Made by a program: the position numbers and the translations under genes. Positions 28,312 to 38,267 of a stretch of 64,000 bases of DNA are shown piece by piece. Each line of letters starts with the position of its first letter. The first letter of the stretch is position 1. The DNA is from Flavobacteriaceae bacterium (GTDB lineage: Bacteria > Bacteroidota > Bacteroidia > Flavobacteriales > Flavobacteriaceae): NCBI GenBank assembly GCA_030830005.1, contig JAURNV010000027.1:1-64000 (forward strand), in the 5' to 3' direction. The notes under the pieces were generated by a model, which ran no database searches, was not told where the DNA came from, and saw only the letters and a program-made list of their open reading frames with translations.

Positions 28312-29394
28312 TTAGCTGTTGATAATCTGCTCTTGGTGATTGATAGATTCCTGATGAATTGCTTTAAAAATACGAAGGATAAATTCTTCGCTTAGGCCTT
28401 TCTCATCACCATCCAAAATCATTTTGCCTAAAATCTCATTCCATCGTTTTGATTGCAATACCGCAACATTATGGTCTTTTTTTAGAGCACCTATTTCATT
28501 GGCAATTTTCATGCGCTTACTAAGGCTCTCGAGTAATCCGCTATCAATCACATCTATTTGCGTACGAAGTGTATTGAGTTTGTTTTTGTACTCTGCATCA
28601 TCATCCGTTTCCTTTCGGATTTTTAGGTCTTCCATCATCTTAACTAGCGTGTCAGGTGTAATTTGCTGTGCAGCATCACTCCAAGCATTATCTGGGTCCC
28701 AGTGAGTTTCTACCATTAGTCCATCAAAATTTAAATCCAACGCCGTTTGACAAATATCTTGAAGGATATCTCTACGTCCCGCAATGTGTGATGGGTCGCA
28801 AATAAGTGGTAAATCAGGAAAACGGTTTTGTAACTCAACTACTATTTGCCACTCAGGGTTATTGCGGTATTTTGTTTTTTCGTAGGTAGAAAACCCACGA
28901 TGAATAACTCCTAAATTTTTGATATTAGCCGTATACAAACGCTCTATTCCGCCAAGCCATAGGGATAAATCGGGGTTTACAGGGTTTTTTACCAATACAA
29001 TTTTATCAGTCCCTTCCAGAGCATCGGCAATTTCTTGTACAATAAACGGACTCACTGTGGAGCGTGCTCCAATCCATAAAATATCAATGTCGTGCTCAAG
29101 TGCGAGTTGTACATGCGCACGGTTTGCCACTTCGGTACTAGTAAGCAGTCCCGTTTCTTCTTTTACTTTTTGCAACCACTTTAGCCCAATAGCTCCTACT
29201 CCTTCAAAATTGCCGGGGCGTGTTCGGGGTTTCCATATTCCCGCACGGTATGCAGTTACATCGGTGTCTTTGAGTTCGTGTGCAATTCGTAGCACTTGTT
29301 CTTCTGTTTCAGCACTGCAGGGACCTGCAATTACGAGTGGATGGTTAAGCCCAAAATCATTGAGCCATTTACGCATTTTTGGATTGTTTTCCAT
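28312..29394 (-). CDS. Fused 3-deoxy-7-phosphoheptulonate synthase / chorismate mutase
   Basis: Bifunctional enzyme of aromatic amino acid synthesis. Residues 1-~260 are a type I-beta (KDO8P-synthase-like) DAHP synthase: VIAGPCSAETEEQV, AGIWKPRTRPGNFEG, VKNPVNPDLSLWLGG, DPSHIAGRRD. Residues ~268-350 are an AroQ-type chorismate mutase: LRTQIDVIDSGLLESLSKRM, IGALKKDHN, RWNEILGKM. It supplies the pathway entry and the branch reaction feeding the prephenate enzymes encoded just upstream. Such C-terminal fusions are usual in Bacteroidetes. The mutase may serve as feedback sensor; that is inferred. Confidence 0.94.
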   Translation of the reverse strand: MENNPKMRKWLNDFGLNHPLVIAGPCSAETEEQVLRIAHELKDTDVTAYRAGIWKPRTRPGNFEGVGAIGLKWLQKVKEETGLLTSTEVANRAHVQLALEHDIDILWIGARSTVSPFIVQEIADALEGTDKIVLVKNPVNPDLSLWLGGIERLYTANIKNLGVIHRGFSTYEKTKYRNNPEWQIVVELQNRFPDLPLICDPSHIAGRRDILQDICQTALDLNFDGLMVETHWDPDNAWSDAAQQITPDTLVKMMEDLKIRKETDDDAEYKNKLNTLRTQIDVIDSGLLESLSKRMKIANEIGALKKDHNVAVLQSKRWNEILGKMILDGDEKGLSEEFILRIFKAIHQESINHQEQIINS

Positions 29395-29400
29395 GGGTTT

Positions 29401-30246
29401 TTATTTACGATCTAAAATTGTTCCTATTTTATTTATGTTTTTCATTTCGGTTAGCAAATCCTCAACAGCATTTGATTCTAACTTTTCTTTGAATGCGTTT
29501 AAGTTGGATATGTATTCATCCAGCGACTCCAAAACATTATGCTTGTTTTGCATAAAAATGGGCATCCACATTTCTGGTGAACTCTTGGCAAGACGAACTG
29601 TAGAGGCAAATCCACTGCCCGCCATATCAAAGATGTTTTGCTGGTCGGTTTCTTTTTCTAGAACTGTTTTTCCGAGCATAAATGAGGTGATGTGCGACAA
29701 GTGCGATACATAGGCAATATGCTTATCGTGTGCTAAGGAGGACATTTGACGAACCACCATGTTGAGTTTTTTAAGAAGCTTCTCTGCGCGGGGTAACAAA
29801 TCGGAGCGTGTTTGTTCTGCTTCACATAGTATGATCGTTTTTCCATCATACAGGTTTGGAATAGCAGCATCAGGACCTGAAAATTCGGTTCCCGCAATGG
29901 GGTGAGCCGCTAAAAACTGATTCCGTTTTGGATGATTTTTAACAGCTTCGCAAATAGCAGCTTTGGTTGAACCAAAATCAATTACCATTGTATTTTCTCC
30001 AACATTATCTAAAATTGTAGGTAAACTTGATGCAATTGCAGCAACAGGAATAGACACAAATACCCAATCGACATCGGTAAGTTGGTCTATTCTTCCCTTT
30101 TGATGAATCAGTCCAAGCTCCAAGGCGCGGTCCAATGTAGTTTCCTTTCTACTAATGCCTTGTATTACCGCTTCGGGGTAAATGCGCTGCAAATCTAACG
30201 AGAGTGACCCGTTCATCAATCCAATACCAACAAAACTGATTTTCAT
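29401..30246 (-). CDS. tyrA: Prephenate dehydrogenase
   Basis: Oxidatively decarboxylates prephenate to 4-hydroxyphenylpyruvate for tyrosine. It has an N-terminal Rossmann loop (FVGIGLMNGSLSLDL), the DFGSTKAAICEAV segment and the HPIAGTEFSGPDAA active-site motif, then the helical dimerisation domain. Length 281, without a fused ACT or mutase domain. It overlaps the aminotransferase gene by four bases. Confidence 0.94.
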   Translation of the reverse strand: MKISFVGIGLMNGSLSLDLQRIYPEAVIQGISRKETTLDRALELGLIHQKGRIDQLTDVDWVFVSIPVAAIASSLPTILDNVGENTMVIDFGSTKAAICEAVKNHPKRNQFLAAHPIAGTEFSGPDAAIPNLYDGKTIILCEAEQTRSDLLPRAEKLLKKLNMVVRQMSSLAHDKHIAYVSHLSHITSFMLGKTVLEKETDQQNIFDMAGSGFASTVRLAKSSPEMWMPIFMQNKHNVLESLDEYISNLNAFKEKLESNAVEDLLTEMKNINKIGTILDRK

Positions 30247-31391
30247 AAAGTAATTCGATTTAATGCTTCTTTAATACGTTGTTCAGAGACACAAAGTGAA
30301 AAACGAATATAGCCCTCACCTGCCGAACCAAATATGGTTCCTGGTGCTATAAAAATATGCTGTTCGTGTAGCAGCATATCGATAAAGGTTTCACTGTCGG
30401 TGGCATCTGTCGGGAGTTTTGCCCATACAAACATCCCTGCCGTGTCTTTTTGGTAGTTGGTGTTGAGCGCGTCAGCAAGTTGCCATACCAACTTTCTACG
30501 TGTTGAATACACCTCATTCATCTGTGCAAACCAATCGGTACTTTCGTTTAGTGCTGCTATTGCCCCTTGTTGAATGCCAAAAAACATCCCCGAATCCATA
30601 TTACTTTTTACCTTTAGCACTTGGTTAATATGCTCGGCACTGCCGCAAACCATACCCACGCGCCAACCTGCCATGTTATATGCCTTACTTAGTGATTGAA
30701 ACTCCATTGCAACTTCTTTAGCTCCTTCAATGGAAAGAATACTCAGAGGCTGGTTATTCATAATATGTGCATATGGGTTGTCATTCACAAGAAGAATGTC
30801 ATGTTTTTTTGCAAACGAAATCAATTTCTCAAAAAAGGTCTTGGTCGCTTTTGCCCCTGTAGGCATATGAGGGTAATTCAGCCACATCAACTTTACATTT
30901 GACAAATCCTGTTTGGTAAGCTCCTCCAAATCGGGAAGCCAATTTCGTTCAATAGTAAGTTCATAGGGAATGGCTTGTGCGCCTACAAGTTCAGTAACCG
31001 AAGCATACGTTGGATATCCTGGATTAGGGATTAAAACCCCGTCACCTTTATTTAAAAATGCCATTGAAACATGCATAATTCCTTCTTTGGAACCCATTAA
31101 TGGGAGCGCCTCATTTGTTGGGTCAAGGGACACACCAAAAAAGTTTTGGTAGTATTCTGTCATGGCTTTGCGCAATTCAGGTGTTCCTTGATAACTTTGG
31201 TATTTGTGTGCGGTGATATGCGTTACGCTTTCAGTTAGCGCATTAACAACCGATTGCGGTGGTGCCAAATCGGGGCTACCAATACCCATATTGATGATAT
31301 CCTTACCCGCGGAAATGAGTCCACGCACCTCACGCAACTTCCTAGAAAAGTAATATTCTTGAACGGTATCGAGTCGATTTGCAGGTCTCAT
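30243..31391 (-). CDS. Class I/II pyridoxal-phosphate aminotransferase (likely aromatic pathway)
   Basis: A 382-residue fold-type I aminotransferase. The PLP-binding motifs are NPGYPTYASVTEL, WLNYPHMPTGA, LLVNDNPYAHI and the Schiff-base lysine in SLSKAYNMAGWRVGM, with the carboxylate-binding Arg in IRFSLCVSEQRI. It lies between pheA and tyrA with overlaps of four bases on both sides, so it probably transaminates phenylpyruvate/4-hydroxyphenylpyruvate or prephenate. An aspartate or LL-diaminopimelate-type specificity cannot be excluded from sequence. Confidence 0.88.
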   Translation of the reverse strand: MRPANRLDTVQEYYFSRKLREVRGLISAGKDIINMGIGSPDLAPPQSVVNALTESVTHITAHKYQSYQGTPELRKAMTEYYQNFFGVSLDPTNEALPLMGSKEGIMHVSMAFLNKGDGVLIPNPGYPTYASVTELVGAQAIPYELTIERNWLPDLEELTKQDLSNVKLMWLNYPHMPTGAKATKTFFEKLISFAKKHDILLVNDNPYAHIMNNQPLSILSIEGAKEVAMEFQSLSKAYNMAGWRVGMVCGSAEHINQVLKVKSNMDSGMFFGIQQGAIAALNESTDWFAQMNEVYSTRRKLVWQLADALNTNYQKDTAGMFVWAKLPTDATDSETFIDMLLHEQHIFIAPGTIFGSAGEGYIRFSLCVSEQRIKEALNRITL

Positions 31392-32212
31392 TTAGCAAGT
31401 TTGTTTTTATAGGTCCCCAACACTTTTAAAGATTCGGTCATGATTTCTAACAGTTTTATGGCTTTGGTGTAAAACGCCACTTCATCAAAAGTAACATCCA
31501 CAAAAAAGGAATATTTCCAAGGCGTTTCCACTACCGGCATAGACTGAATTTTAGTTAGGTTGAGTTTACAGTCACTAAGTACGTTCAGCACTGCTGCCAA
31601 ACTGCCCCGCTTATGATCAAGGATAAATTTTAGCGATGCCTTGTCAATTCCATCGGAAGTTTCCGGAGATGTTTTTACTACCACAAAACGTGTCGTATTA
31701 TTAGAAATGCTGTGAATGTTAGGAGCAACAATATCCAATCCATATAATTCTGCTGCAGTTTTAGAAGCAATAGCACCAAAACCCCTGAGCTGTTTTTTGG
31801 CAATGCGCTGCGCTACTTCTGCCGTGTCGGCATCCTCAATGAGTTTAATATGAGGGTGGGTGACAAAAAAATCTTTACACTGTAATAGTGCCATTGGATG
31901 AGAAGCCACTTCAATTATTTCACTAATTTGAGTGTTTGGAAGTGCCATCAATTGATGCTCTATACAAATATATGCCTCAGCAACAATATGTAAGTTGTTT
32001 TTGTCAATTAGGGCATAGTTAGGAATAATGGAACCCGCAATGGAATTTTCGAGCGCCATAACGCCTATTGGCGCAATCCCTGCCGTAACAGCATCCACAA
32101 GGGCATCAAAGGACAGACATTCTTCTAATGAAGTGGCTGTGCCAAAGAGCTGGTCGGCTACCTCGTGATGGTAGGAACCCTTAATTCCTTGTATGGCTAT
32201 TTTTCCATTCAT
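31388..32212 (-). CDS. pheA: Prephenate dehydratase with ACT domain
   Basis: Converts prephenate to phenylpyruvate. The catalytic domain (residues 1-~180) starts IAIQGIKGSYHHEVADQLF and contains the NTTRFVVV (TRF) motif with the catalytic Thr. The ACT domain (~195-270) reads LKFILDHKRGSLAAVLNVL. The ESRP motif that binds Phe in many PheA proteins is QSMP here (KIQSMPVVETPW), so allosteric control by Phe may differ. First structural gene behind the Phe/Tyr attenuator. Confidence 0.94.
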   Translation of the reverse strand: MNGKIAIQGIKGSYHHEVADQLFGTATSLEECLSFDALVDAVTAGIAPIGVMALENSIAGSIIPNYALIDKNNLHIVAEAYICIEHQLMALPNTQISEIIEVASHPMALLQCKDFFVTHPHIKLIEDADTAEVAQRIAKKQLRGFGAIASKTAAELYGLDIVAPNIHSISNNTTRFVVVKTSPETSDGIDKASLKFILDHKRGSLAAVLNVLSDCKLNLTKIQSMPVVETPWKYSFFVDVTFDEVAFYTKAIKLLEIMTESLKVLGTYKNKLAK

Positions 32213-32232
32213 ATATATCCCATTATGGGCAT

Positions 32233-32261
32233 AAAAAAACCCCGAACATTAGCTCAGGGTT
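32233..32261 (-). terminator. Attenuator terminator of the pheA operon
   Basis: On the minus strand AACCCTGA (32261-32254) pairs with TCGGGGTT (32245-32238) around an eight-base loop, and T5 follows directly after the closing TT. It lies between the leader peptide gene and pheA. Its 5' half contains ACCCTG, which can pair instead with CAGGGT placed right after the leader stop codon, giving the classic terminator/antiterminator choice. Confidence 0.85.
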
Positions 32262-32295
32262 TACAATTCGTTTATTAAACACATTACACACCCTG

Positions 32296-32349
32296 CTACT
32301 TTCCGTAATAGAAGTAGTAAAAAGGCGTATAAAACGTGTTGTTTTTCAT
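32296..32349 (-). CDS. Phe/Tyr-rich leader peptide of the pheA operon
   Basis: A 17-codon frame opening with ATG at 32349 encodes MKNNTFYTPFYYFYYGK; eight of 17 residues are Phe or Tyr, including FYYFYY. It starts 7 bases after the -7 box, so the mRNA may be nearly leaderless. The Tyr-Tyr-Phe codons can pair with the Lys-stop codons (CTACTT/AAGTAG), and CAGGGT after the stop can pair with the terminator 5' half. A ribosome stalled for charged Phe- or Tyr-tRNA would open the first hairpin and favour the antiterminator. The peptide itself need have no function. Confidence 0.9.
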   Translation of the reverse strand: MKNNTFYTPFYYFYYGK

Positions 32350-32356
32350 TTCAGGG

Positions 32357-32387
32357 CAAAAGTACACGCAAAATCGATATAAACAAA
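32357..32387 (-). promoter_or_regulatory. pheA operon promoter
   Basis: Minus-strand TTTG (-33, 32387-32384), 19 bases, then TACTTTTG (-7, 32364-32357): an exact match to the Bacteroidetes consensus. The transcription start is expected at about 32350, at or next to the leader ATG. Confidence 0.85.
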
Positions 32388-32436
32388 TTTTTTTTAAAAT
32401 TATGTGTGTTTGATGCGTTCCCATTTAAGAAAACTT

Positions 32437-33393
32437 CTAAAACACCGCACTTGCTACTTTATGAATATTGTCCGATTTACCCATAGAGTAGTAATGTAAA
32501 AAGGGAACACCTGCATCAATCAGCTCTTTACTTTGCGCTATACACCAATCAATACCCACTTGGCGCACTGCCTCTGGTGTTTTTGCTTTTAAAACTTCTT
32601 TAATGAGCGCTTCAGGCAAATCTACATGGAACCGATGCGGAATAAGATTGAGTTGTTTTTTGGTTGCCAACGGCTTTAGTCCAGGGATAATCGGTGCCTC
32701 AATACCGGCGGCACGACAATTTTCAACAAATGAAAAAAACTTGCTGTTATCAAAAAACATTTGAGTAACAATATAATCGGCACCGCCCTCAATTTTCTTT
32801 TTCAAAAAGTGTAAATCACTTTCCATGTTAGGGGCTTCCATGTGCTTTTCGGGATATCCAGCTACACCAATACAAAAATCTGTTTGCGCAGAGTTTTGCA
32901 GGTTTTCATCCAAATACACGCCGTTATTCATATCTGAAATTTGGTTTACCAAGTCCAAGGCATAGGCATTCCCTTTGGGCTCGGGCTTAAAATAGGTTTC
33001 AGACTTTACCGCATCACCACGAAGCGCAACTACATTGTCAATGCCCAAAAATCCCATATCAATAAGAAAGTTCTCGGTGTCTTCTTTATCAAAACCGCCA
33101 CAAAGTACGTGGGGTATGGCATCTACTTTATATTTGTTTTGAATGGCAGCACAGATGCCTACCGTGCCGGGGCGTTTGCGTACAATTCGCTTTTCTAGAA
33201 GCCCATTTTGAAGTTCTTTAAATTCGTATTCTTCACGGTGATAGGTGACGTCAATAAACGGCGGATTAAACTCCATCAAAGGATCAATATTGTCAAAAAT
33301 GGTTTGAATATTTTGCCCTTTTAATGGAGGTAAAATCTCAAACGAAAACAGTGTTTTTCCGGCTGCTTTTTGAATATGTTCGGTTACTTTCAT
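32437..33393 (-). CDS. metF: Methylenetetrahydrofolate reductase
   Basis: FAD enzyme reducing 5,10-methylene-THF to 5-methyl-THF, the methyl donor for MetH. TIM-barrel landmarks: FSFEILPPLKGQN at the start (catalytic Glu), ALRGDAVKSETYF, GVAGYPEKHMEAPN, and GGADYIVTQMFFDN. Length 318. It is the last gene of the methionine operon, 35 bases after the larger metH gene. Confidence 0.96.
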   Translation of the reverse strand: MKVTEHIQKAAGKTLFSFEILPPLKGQNIQTIFDNIDPLMEFNPPFIDVTYHREEYEFKELQNGLLEKRIVRKRPGTVGICAAIQNKYKVDAIPHVLCGGFDKEDTENFLIDMGFLGIDNVVALRGDAVKSETYFKPEPKGNAYALDLVNQISDMNNGVYLDENLQNSAQTDFCIGVAGYPEKHMEAPNMESDLHFLKKKIEGGADYIVTQMFFDNSKFFSFVENCRAAGIEAPIIPGLKPLATKKQLNLIPHRFHVDLPEALIKEVLKAKTPEAVRQVGIDWCIAQSKELIDAGVPFLHYYSMGKSDNIHKVASAVF

Positions 33394-33428
33394 GGTATTA
33401 AAATTATTTTTAACCTAGCGGCTTTCTT

Positions 33429-36098
33429 TTAATTATTGATATTAGGCTGAAGCCATTGTATTGCTTTTTCTTTAGTGATTCCTTTTCGTAATGCATAGTC
33501 TTGTACTTGATCTTCCGTGATTTTTCCCAGACCGAAATATTTTGCTTCGGGGTGAGCAAAATAATAGCCTGAAACCGATGCTGCTGGCCACATAGCCATG
33601 CTTTCAGTGAGCGTAACGCCAATACGGTTTTTTACTTGCAATAAGTCCCAAATGGTTTCTTTTTCTAAGTGATCTGGACATGCTGGATAACCTGGTGCCG
33701 GTCGAATACCACGATAACTTTCTTTAATTAGCTCTTCATTTGAAAGCGATTCATTAGGTTGATAACCCCAATAGTTTATACGCACTTGTTTGTGCAAGTA
33801 CTCTGCAAAGGCTTCCGCTAATCGATCGGCGAGTGCTTTAACCATAATGCTGCTGTAATCATCGTTTCGGGCTTCAAATTCTTTGGCAAGTTCAGCTGTC
33901 CCAAAGCCGGCACATACACAAAAACATCCCATATAATCTTGAATACCCATTTCGCTTGGCGCGATATAATCCGATAATGCCCTGTAGGGTTTGCCCTTGC
34001 TTTTTTGCAATTGTTGGCGCAATGTTCTGAACACAAATTGTTGATTATCGTGAGTAATTTCAATATCATCTTGAGCGTTACTGTTGGCCTTAAACAATCC
34101 AAATACTGCTTTGGCTTTAAGAAGCTTTCCGTCAATAATTTGCCGTAACATTAGTTGAGCATCTTCAAAAAGCTTAGTGGCTTCCTCTCCAACTACATCA
34201 TCAGATAAAATATCAGGATATTTGCCGTGCAAATCCCAAGATCGAAAAAAGGGTGTCCAGTCTATAAATTCGGTTAGTGACTTTAGGTCTTGCTCCAATT
34301 GAAATACACCTAATTTATTGGGTTTTACAGGAGGTGCTTTTTGAAAATCTACTAGAGCGCGTTGCTGCCGTGCTGTTGTTAAAGGGACATAGGTTTTGTG
34401 ATCGCTGCGTTGCTGAAACCTTTCACGAAAGTCATCGTAATCTTCTTTGATTTCGGCCTTGTATTTTTTATTTGTTTGAGGCTGTAATAAGTTCCCAACT
34501 ACGGTTACGGCTCGGGAAGCATCGTTAACATGTACAACGGTATGGTCATACTGAGGAGCAATTTTTACAGCTGTATGTGCGCGTGAAGTTGTTGCGCCGC
34601 CAATCAGTACTGGAATATCCTGTCCGGTCTTGTTTAATTCTTTTACCAAATACACCATCTCATCAAGAGAGGGAGTGATTAGTCCTGATAGTCCAATAGC
34701 ATCAACGCTTTCTTTTAGAGCGGTTTCGATAATGCGTTCGGGAGGAACCATCACGCCCAAATCAATAATTTCATAATTATTACACCCTAAAACAACACTC
34801 ACAATATTTTTGCCAATATCGTGCACGTCTCCCTTTACGGTTGCCATTAATATTTTTCCTGCAGCTTCAGGTTTTCCGGACTGCGCCGCTTCTATATAAG
34901 GTAATAAATAGGCAACAGCTTTTTTCATTACCCTAGCAGACTTTACCACCTGTGGGAGAAACATTTTTCCGCTTCCAAACAAATCGCCCACTACATTCAT
35001 CCCATTCATAAGATGCCCTTCAATTACTTTAATGGGGGCTTCGGCTGCTAATCGGGCTTCTTCTATATCTATTTCAACAAACTGATCTATACCTTTAACA
35101 AGTGCATAGGTAATGCGTTCTTGAAGTGGTAACTCACGCCATGAAAGATCGTTTTTGGTTTTGGTTTTGGTATCACCTTTCACACTCTCGGCAAAATCGA
35201 GAAGACGTTCTGTGGCATCATCCCTTCGGTTGAGTAATACATCTTCAACATGCTCCAACAAATCGCTAGGGATTTGATCATAAACTTCCAGCATTGTAGG
35301 ATTTACAATACCCATGGTCATACCATGCTGAATGCCGTGGTAAAGAAAAGCAGCATGCATGGCCTCTCGCACCGTATTGTTTCCACGGAAAGAAAAAGAT
35401 ACATTACTAACACCTCCGCTTACATGTGCATATGGCAGGTTTTCTCTTATCCATTTGGTGGCTTGAAAAAAATCAAGGGCGTTGGTTTTATGCTCATCCA
35501 TTCCAGTTGCTACAGGAAAAATGTTTGGATCGAAAATGATGTCTTGTGGCGGAAAACCTACTTGATTAACTAAAATTTCATAAGACCGTTTGCAGATTTC
35601 AATTCGGCGATTTAGTGTGTCTGCTTGGCCTTTCTCATCAAATGCCATAACGATAACTGCGGCTCCGTATCGCTTAACTTTTTTGGCTTGATGAATAAAC
35701 GCTTCTTCGCCCTCTTTAAGACTAATGGAGTTAACAACGCATTTGCCTTGGACAACCTGCAATCCAGCTTCAATAATTTCCCACTTTGAACTATCAATCA
35801 TTATGGGAATTCGAGCAATATCTGGCTCAGATTGAATAAGATTTAAAAATCGTTTCATTACTGCAACGCCATCAATCATGCCCTCGTCCATATTGACGTC
35901 CAAAATCTGGGCACCGCCTTCTACTTGATCACGAGCAATCTCCAAAGCAGTTTCAAAGTCGTTTTGTTCGATAAGACGCAAAAACTTGCGTGATCCCGTA
36001 ACATTAGTGCGTTCCCCCACATTAACAAAATTGGTGTCTGGACGTACAACCAAAGGTTCCAATCCAGCAAGCGTTAAATATGGTATTTGATTAGGCAT
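33429..36098 (-). CDS. metH: Cobalamin-dependent methionine synthase, folate/B12/activation part
   Basis: The 889-residue second half of a split MetH. Domains in order: pterin-binding TIM barrel ([36 protein letters not shown]), B12 cap helices, Rossmann B12-binding domain with the His ligand in [18 protein letters not shown] and [13 protein letters not shown], and the C-terminal SAM activation domain ([17 protein letters not shown]). The homocysteine-binding domain is encoded separately in the upstream gene, with an eight-base overlap. Both polypeptides together make one full MetH. The presence of MetH implies cobalamin uptake or synthesis elsewhere. Confidence 0.96.
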   Translation of the reverse strand: MPNQIPYLTLAGLEPLVVRPDTNFVNVGERTNVTGSRKFLRLIEQNDFETALEIARDQVEGGAQILDVNMDEGMIDGVAVMKRFLNLIQSEPDIARIPIMIDSSKWEIIEAGLQVVQGKCVVNSISLKEGEEAFIHQAKKVKRYGAAVIVMAFDEKGQADTLNRRIEICKRSYEILVNQVGFPPQDIIFDPNIFPVATGMDEHKTNALDFFQATKWIRENLPYAHVSGGVSNVSFSFRGNNTVREAMHAAFLYHGIQHGMTMGIVNPTMLEVYDQIPSDLLEHVEDVLLNRRDDATERLLDFAESVKGDTKTKTKNDLSWRELPLQERITYALVKGIDQFVEIDIEEARLAAEAPIKVIEGHLMNGMNVVGDLFGSGKMFLPQVVKSARVMKKAVAYLLPYIEAAQSGKPEAAGKILMATVKGDVHDIGKNIVSVVLGCNNYEIIDLGVMVPPERIIETALKESVDAIGLSGLITPSLDEMVYLVKELNKTGQDIPVLIGGATTSRAHTAVKIAPQYDHTVVHVNDASRAVTVVGNLLQPQTNKKYKAEIKEDYDDFRERFQQRSDHKTYVPLTTARQQRALVDFQKAPPVKPNKLGVFQLEQDLKSLTEFIDWTPFFRSWDLHGKYPDILSDDVVGEEATKLFEDAQLMLRQIIDGKLLKAKAVFGLFKANSNAQDDIEITHDNQQFVFRTLRQQLQKSKGKPYRALSDYIAPSEMGIQDYMGCFCVCAGFGTAELAKEFEARNDDYSSIMVKALADRLAEAFAEYLHKQVRINYWGYQPNESLSNEELIKESYRGIRPAPGYPACPDHLEKETIWDLLQVKNRIGVTLTESMAMWPAASVSGYYFAHPEAKYFGLGKITEDQVQDYALRKGITKEKAIQWLQPNINN

Positions 36099-37092
36099 TT
36101 TTTAAAATAGATCTTGGTTGATGTTTAGCAGCAGCCTCTACTAGTAATGAAATGTGCCTTGGCGTAGTACCACAACACCCACCGATGATATTTATAAGTT
36201 GCTCAGAAAAATAGGGCGCTATAAGTGCACACATTTCTTCAGGAGTTTGGTCATAAGCGCCAAAGGCATTGGGTAAACCTGCGTTAGGGTGCGCAGAAAC
36301 AAATTCATGAGTGTGTAACCCAAGACGCTGGACATAAGGTTTTAGTTGATCAGCACCCAAAGCGCAATTAAAACCAACACTCAACAGATTGATATGTGAA
36401 ATAGAAATCAAAAACGCTTCAACAGTTTGTCCCGAAAGGGTACGCCCAGAAGCATCGGTAATCGTACCGCTTACCATAATTGGAATATCGAGTTGTAATT
36501 CCTCCTTTATTTCATCAATAGCAAAAAGGGCAGCTTTAGCATTTAGTGTATCAAAAATAGTTTCTACCAAAAGGATATCTACACCCCCCTCAATCAGCGC
36601 TAGCGTTTGTTCGCGATAGGCATCTTTTAATTCATTGAAAGTTATAGCTCTAAATCCGGGATCATTTACATCGGGCGACATGCTTGCCGTTTTATTGGTT
36701 GGCCCAATAGATCCTGCCACAAAACGTGGTTTGTCTGGATTTTTAGCAGTGTATTCGTCAGCTGCTTTTCGAGCAATTTTAGCAGCAGTAATATTGAGCT
36801 CCTTAACACAATCTTCCAAGGCATAATCTGCCATAGCGATGCTTGTGCTTGAGAAAGTATTTGTTTCGATTATATCTGCTCCCGCTTCCAAATACTTAAC
36901 ATGAACCTCATAAATGGCATCTGGCTGGGTTATAGAAAGCAGGTCGTTGTTCCCAACAAGTGGAACGGAATGGTTATCAAATCGATTTCCGCGAAAATCT
37001 TCTTCCTCAAAAGCATAGGCCTGTAACATAGTCCCCATAGCGCCATCAAGAACCAAAATACGTTCTGCTAAAAGAGCTTTTAACTTACTCAT
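36091..37092 (-). CDS. metH: Methionine synthase homocysteine-binding subunit (MetH N-terminal domain)
   Basis: A 333-residue homocysteine S-methyltransferase domain. Landmarks are [19 protein letters not shown], the [15 protein letters not shown] segment and the zinc-ligand cysteines in VGFNCALG and [13 protein letters not shown]. It corresponds to roughly the first quarter of E. coli MetH and presents zinc-activated homocysteine to the methylcobalamin protein encoded just downstream. It overlaps the upstream MetZ-like gene by four bases. Split MetH is frequent in Bacteroidetes, so this is not a frameshift artefact. Confidence 0.94.
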   Translation of the reverse strand: MSKLKALLAERILVLDGAMGTMLQAYAFEEEDFRGNRFDNHSVPLVGNNDLLSITQPDAIYEVHVKYLEAGADIIETNTFSSTSIAMADYALEDCVKELNITAAKIARKAADEYTAKNPDKPRFVAGSIGPTNKTASMSPDVNDPGFRAITFNELKDAYREQTLALIEGGVDILLVETIFDTLNAKAALFAIDEIKEELQLDIPIMVSGTITDASGRTLSGQTVEAFLISISHINLLSVGFNCALGADQLKPYVQRLGLHTHEFVSAHPNAGLPNAFGAYDQTPEEMCALIAPYFSEQLINIIGGCCGTTPRHISLLVEAAAKHQPRSILKNA

Positions 37093-38267
37093 AATACGGC
37101 ATCCAATGCAAATCTTAAATCGTTAATTATATCGTCTGTGTGTTCTAATCCTACAGAAATACGAATAAGGCCACCCGTGATATCCACCGCTAACCGGTCT
37201 TCCTCGCTTAATTTACTATGGGTAGAAAATGCAGGTTGGGTGACTATGGTTCGGGTATCTCCCAAATTGGAAGAGCGAGAACATAATTGCACCGCATCAA
37301 TGAATCGTTGTCCGCCTGCAAGTCCGCCTTTAACTTGAAAAGCAATTACATTACCACCTCGTTTCATTTGTCTTTTTGCAATTTCATATTGAGGGTGATC
37401 ATGGTGAAACGGATAGCGAACCTCTTCGACAGCATTGTGAGTGACAAGAAAGTCCACAACTTTTTCTGCATTATCACAGTGTTTATCCACACGTACGGCC
37501 AAAGTTTCTAGGCTTTTAGAAAGCGTCCATGCGTTAAAAGGCGAAATAGAAGGTCCAGTATTTCGGGCAAATAAATAAATTTCCCGAATCAAATCAGAAC
37601 GACCTACGGTAACGCCGCCCAATACTCTACCTTGTCCATCAATGAGTTTCGTGGCAGAATGAATAACCAAATCAGCACCAAAAGCAATGGGCTGTTGCAA
37701 ATAGGGAGTAGCAAAACAATTGTCAATTACTAATATAAGGTTGTGTTTTTTTGCCAGCACCCCAAGGCGTTCTAAATCCAAAACTTGAAGTCCAGGATTT
37801 GTTGGCGACTCGGCATAAATCATCTTGGTATTAGGGGTTATCAACCCTTCAAATTGATCCAAATCTGAAACGTCAAAATAAGAGGTTTGGATATTCCACT
37901 TTGGGAAATACTTTGTGAACAGTGTGTGTGTTGATCCAAATACGGCTCGTGCGGACAAAATATGATCTCCGCTATTCAATAAAGCCGCAAAGGTGCCAAA
38001 TACTGCTGCCATGCCAGTAGCAAAAGCATACCCGGCTTCAGCGCCTTCCATTTTACAAATTTTTTCTACAAATTCACTTGCATTTGGATTTGTAAACCGG
38101 CTATAAATATTCTTTTCCTTTTCTTCTGCGAAAGAGGCACGCATATCTTCGGCATCGTCAAAAACAAAACTTGAAGTAAGGTAAAGCGGTACACTATGCT
38201 CACTGTGCTGAGATCTTTCTATTTGGGTTCGAATGGCATTGGTTTCAAATTTTTTACTTTGGGACAT
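37089..38267 (-). CDS. metZ: Trans-sulfuration PLP enzyme (O-succinyl/acetylhomoserine sulfhydrylase, MetZ-like)
   Basis: A 392-residue Cys/Met-metabolism PLP enzyme. The Schiff-base lysine is in HSATKLIDGQGRVLGG, and the N-terminal TSSFVFDDAEDMRASFA and YSRFTNPNASEFVEKI motifs follow the MetZ pattern. It would incorporate sulfide into activated homoserine, giving homocysteine. A second paralogue (MetY-like) is encoded in the same operon, so a cystathionine-type activity for one of them is possible. Its start overlaps the OsmC-like gene by 14 bases. Confidence 0.88.
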   Translation of the reverse strand: MSQSKKFETNAIRTQIERSQHSEHSVPLYLTSSFVFDDAEDMRASFAEEKEKNIYSRFTNPNASEFVEKICKMEGAEAGYAFATGMAAVFGTFAALLNSGDHILSARAVFGSTHTLFTKYFPKWNIQTSYFDVSDLDQFEGLITPNTKMIYAESPTNPGLQVLDLERLGVLAKKHNLILVIDNCFATPYLQQPIAFGADLVIHSATKLIDGQGRVLGGVTVGRSDLIREIYLFARNTGPSISPFNAWTLSKSLETLAVRVDKHCDNAEKVVDFLVTHNAVEEVRYPFHHDHPQYEIAKRQMKRGGNVIAFQVKGGLAGGQRFIDAVQLCSRSSNLGDTRTIVTQPAFSTHSKLSEEDRLAVDITGGLIRISVGLEHTDDIINDLRFALDAVL

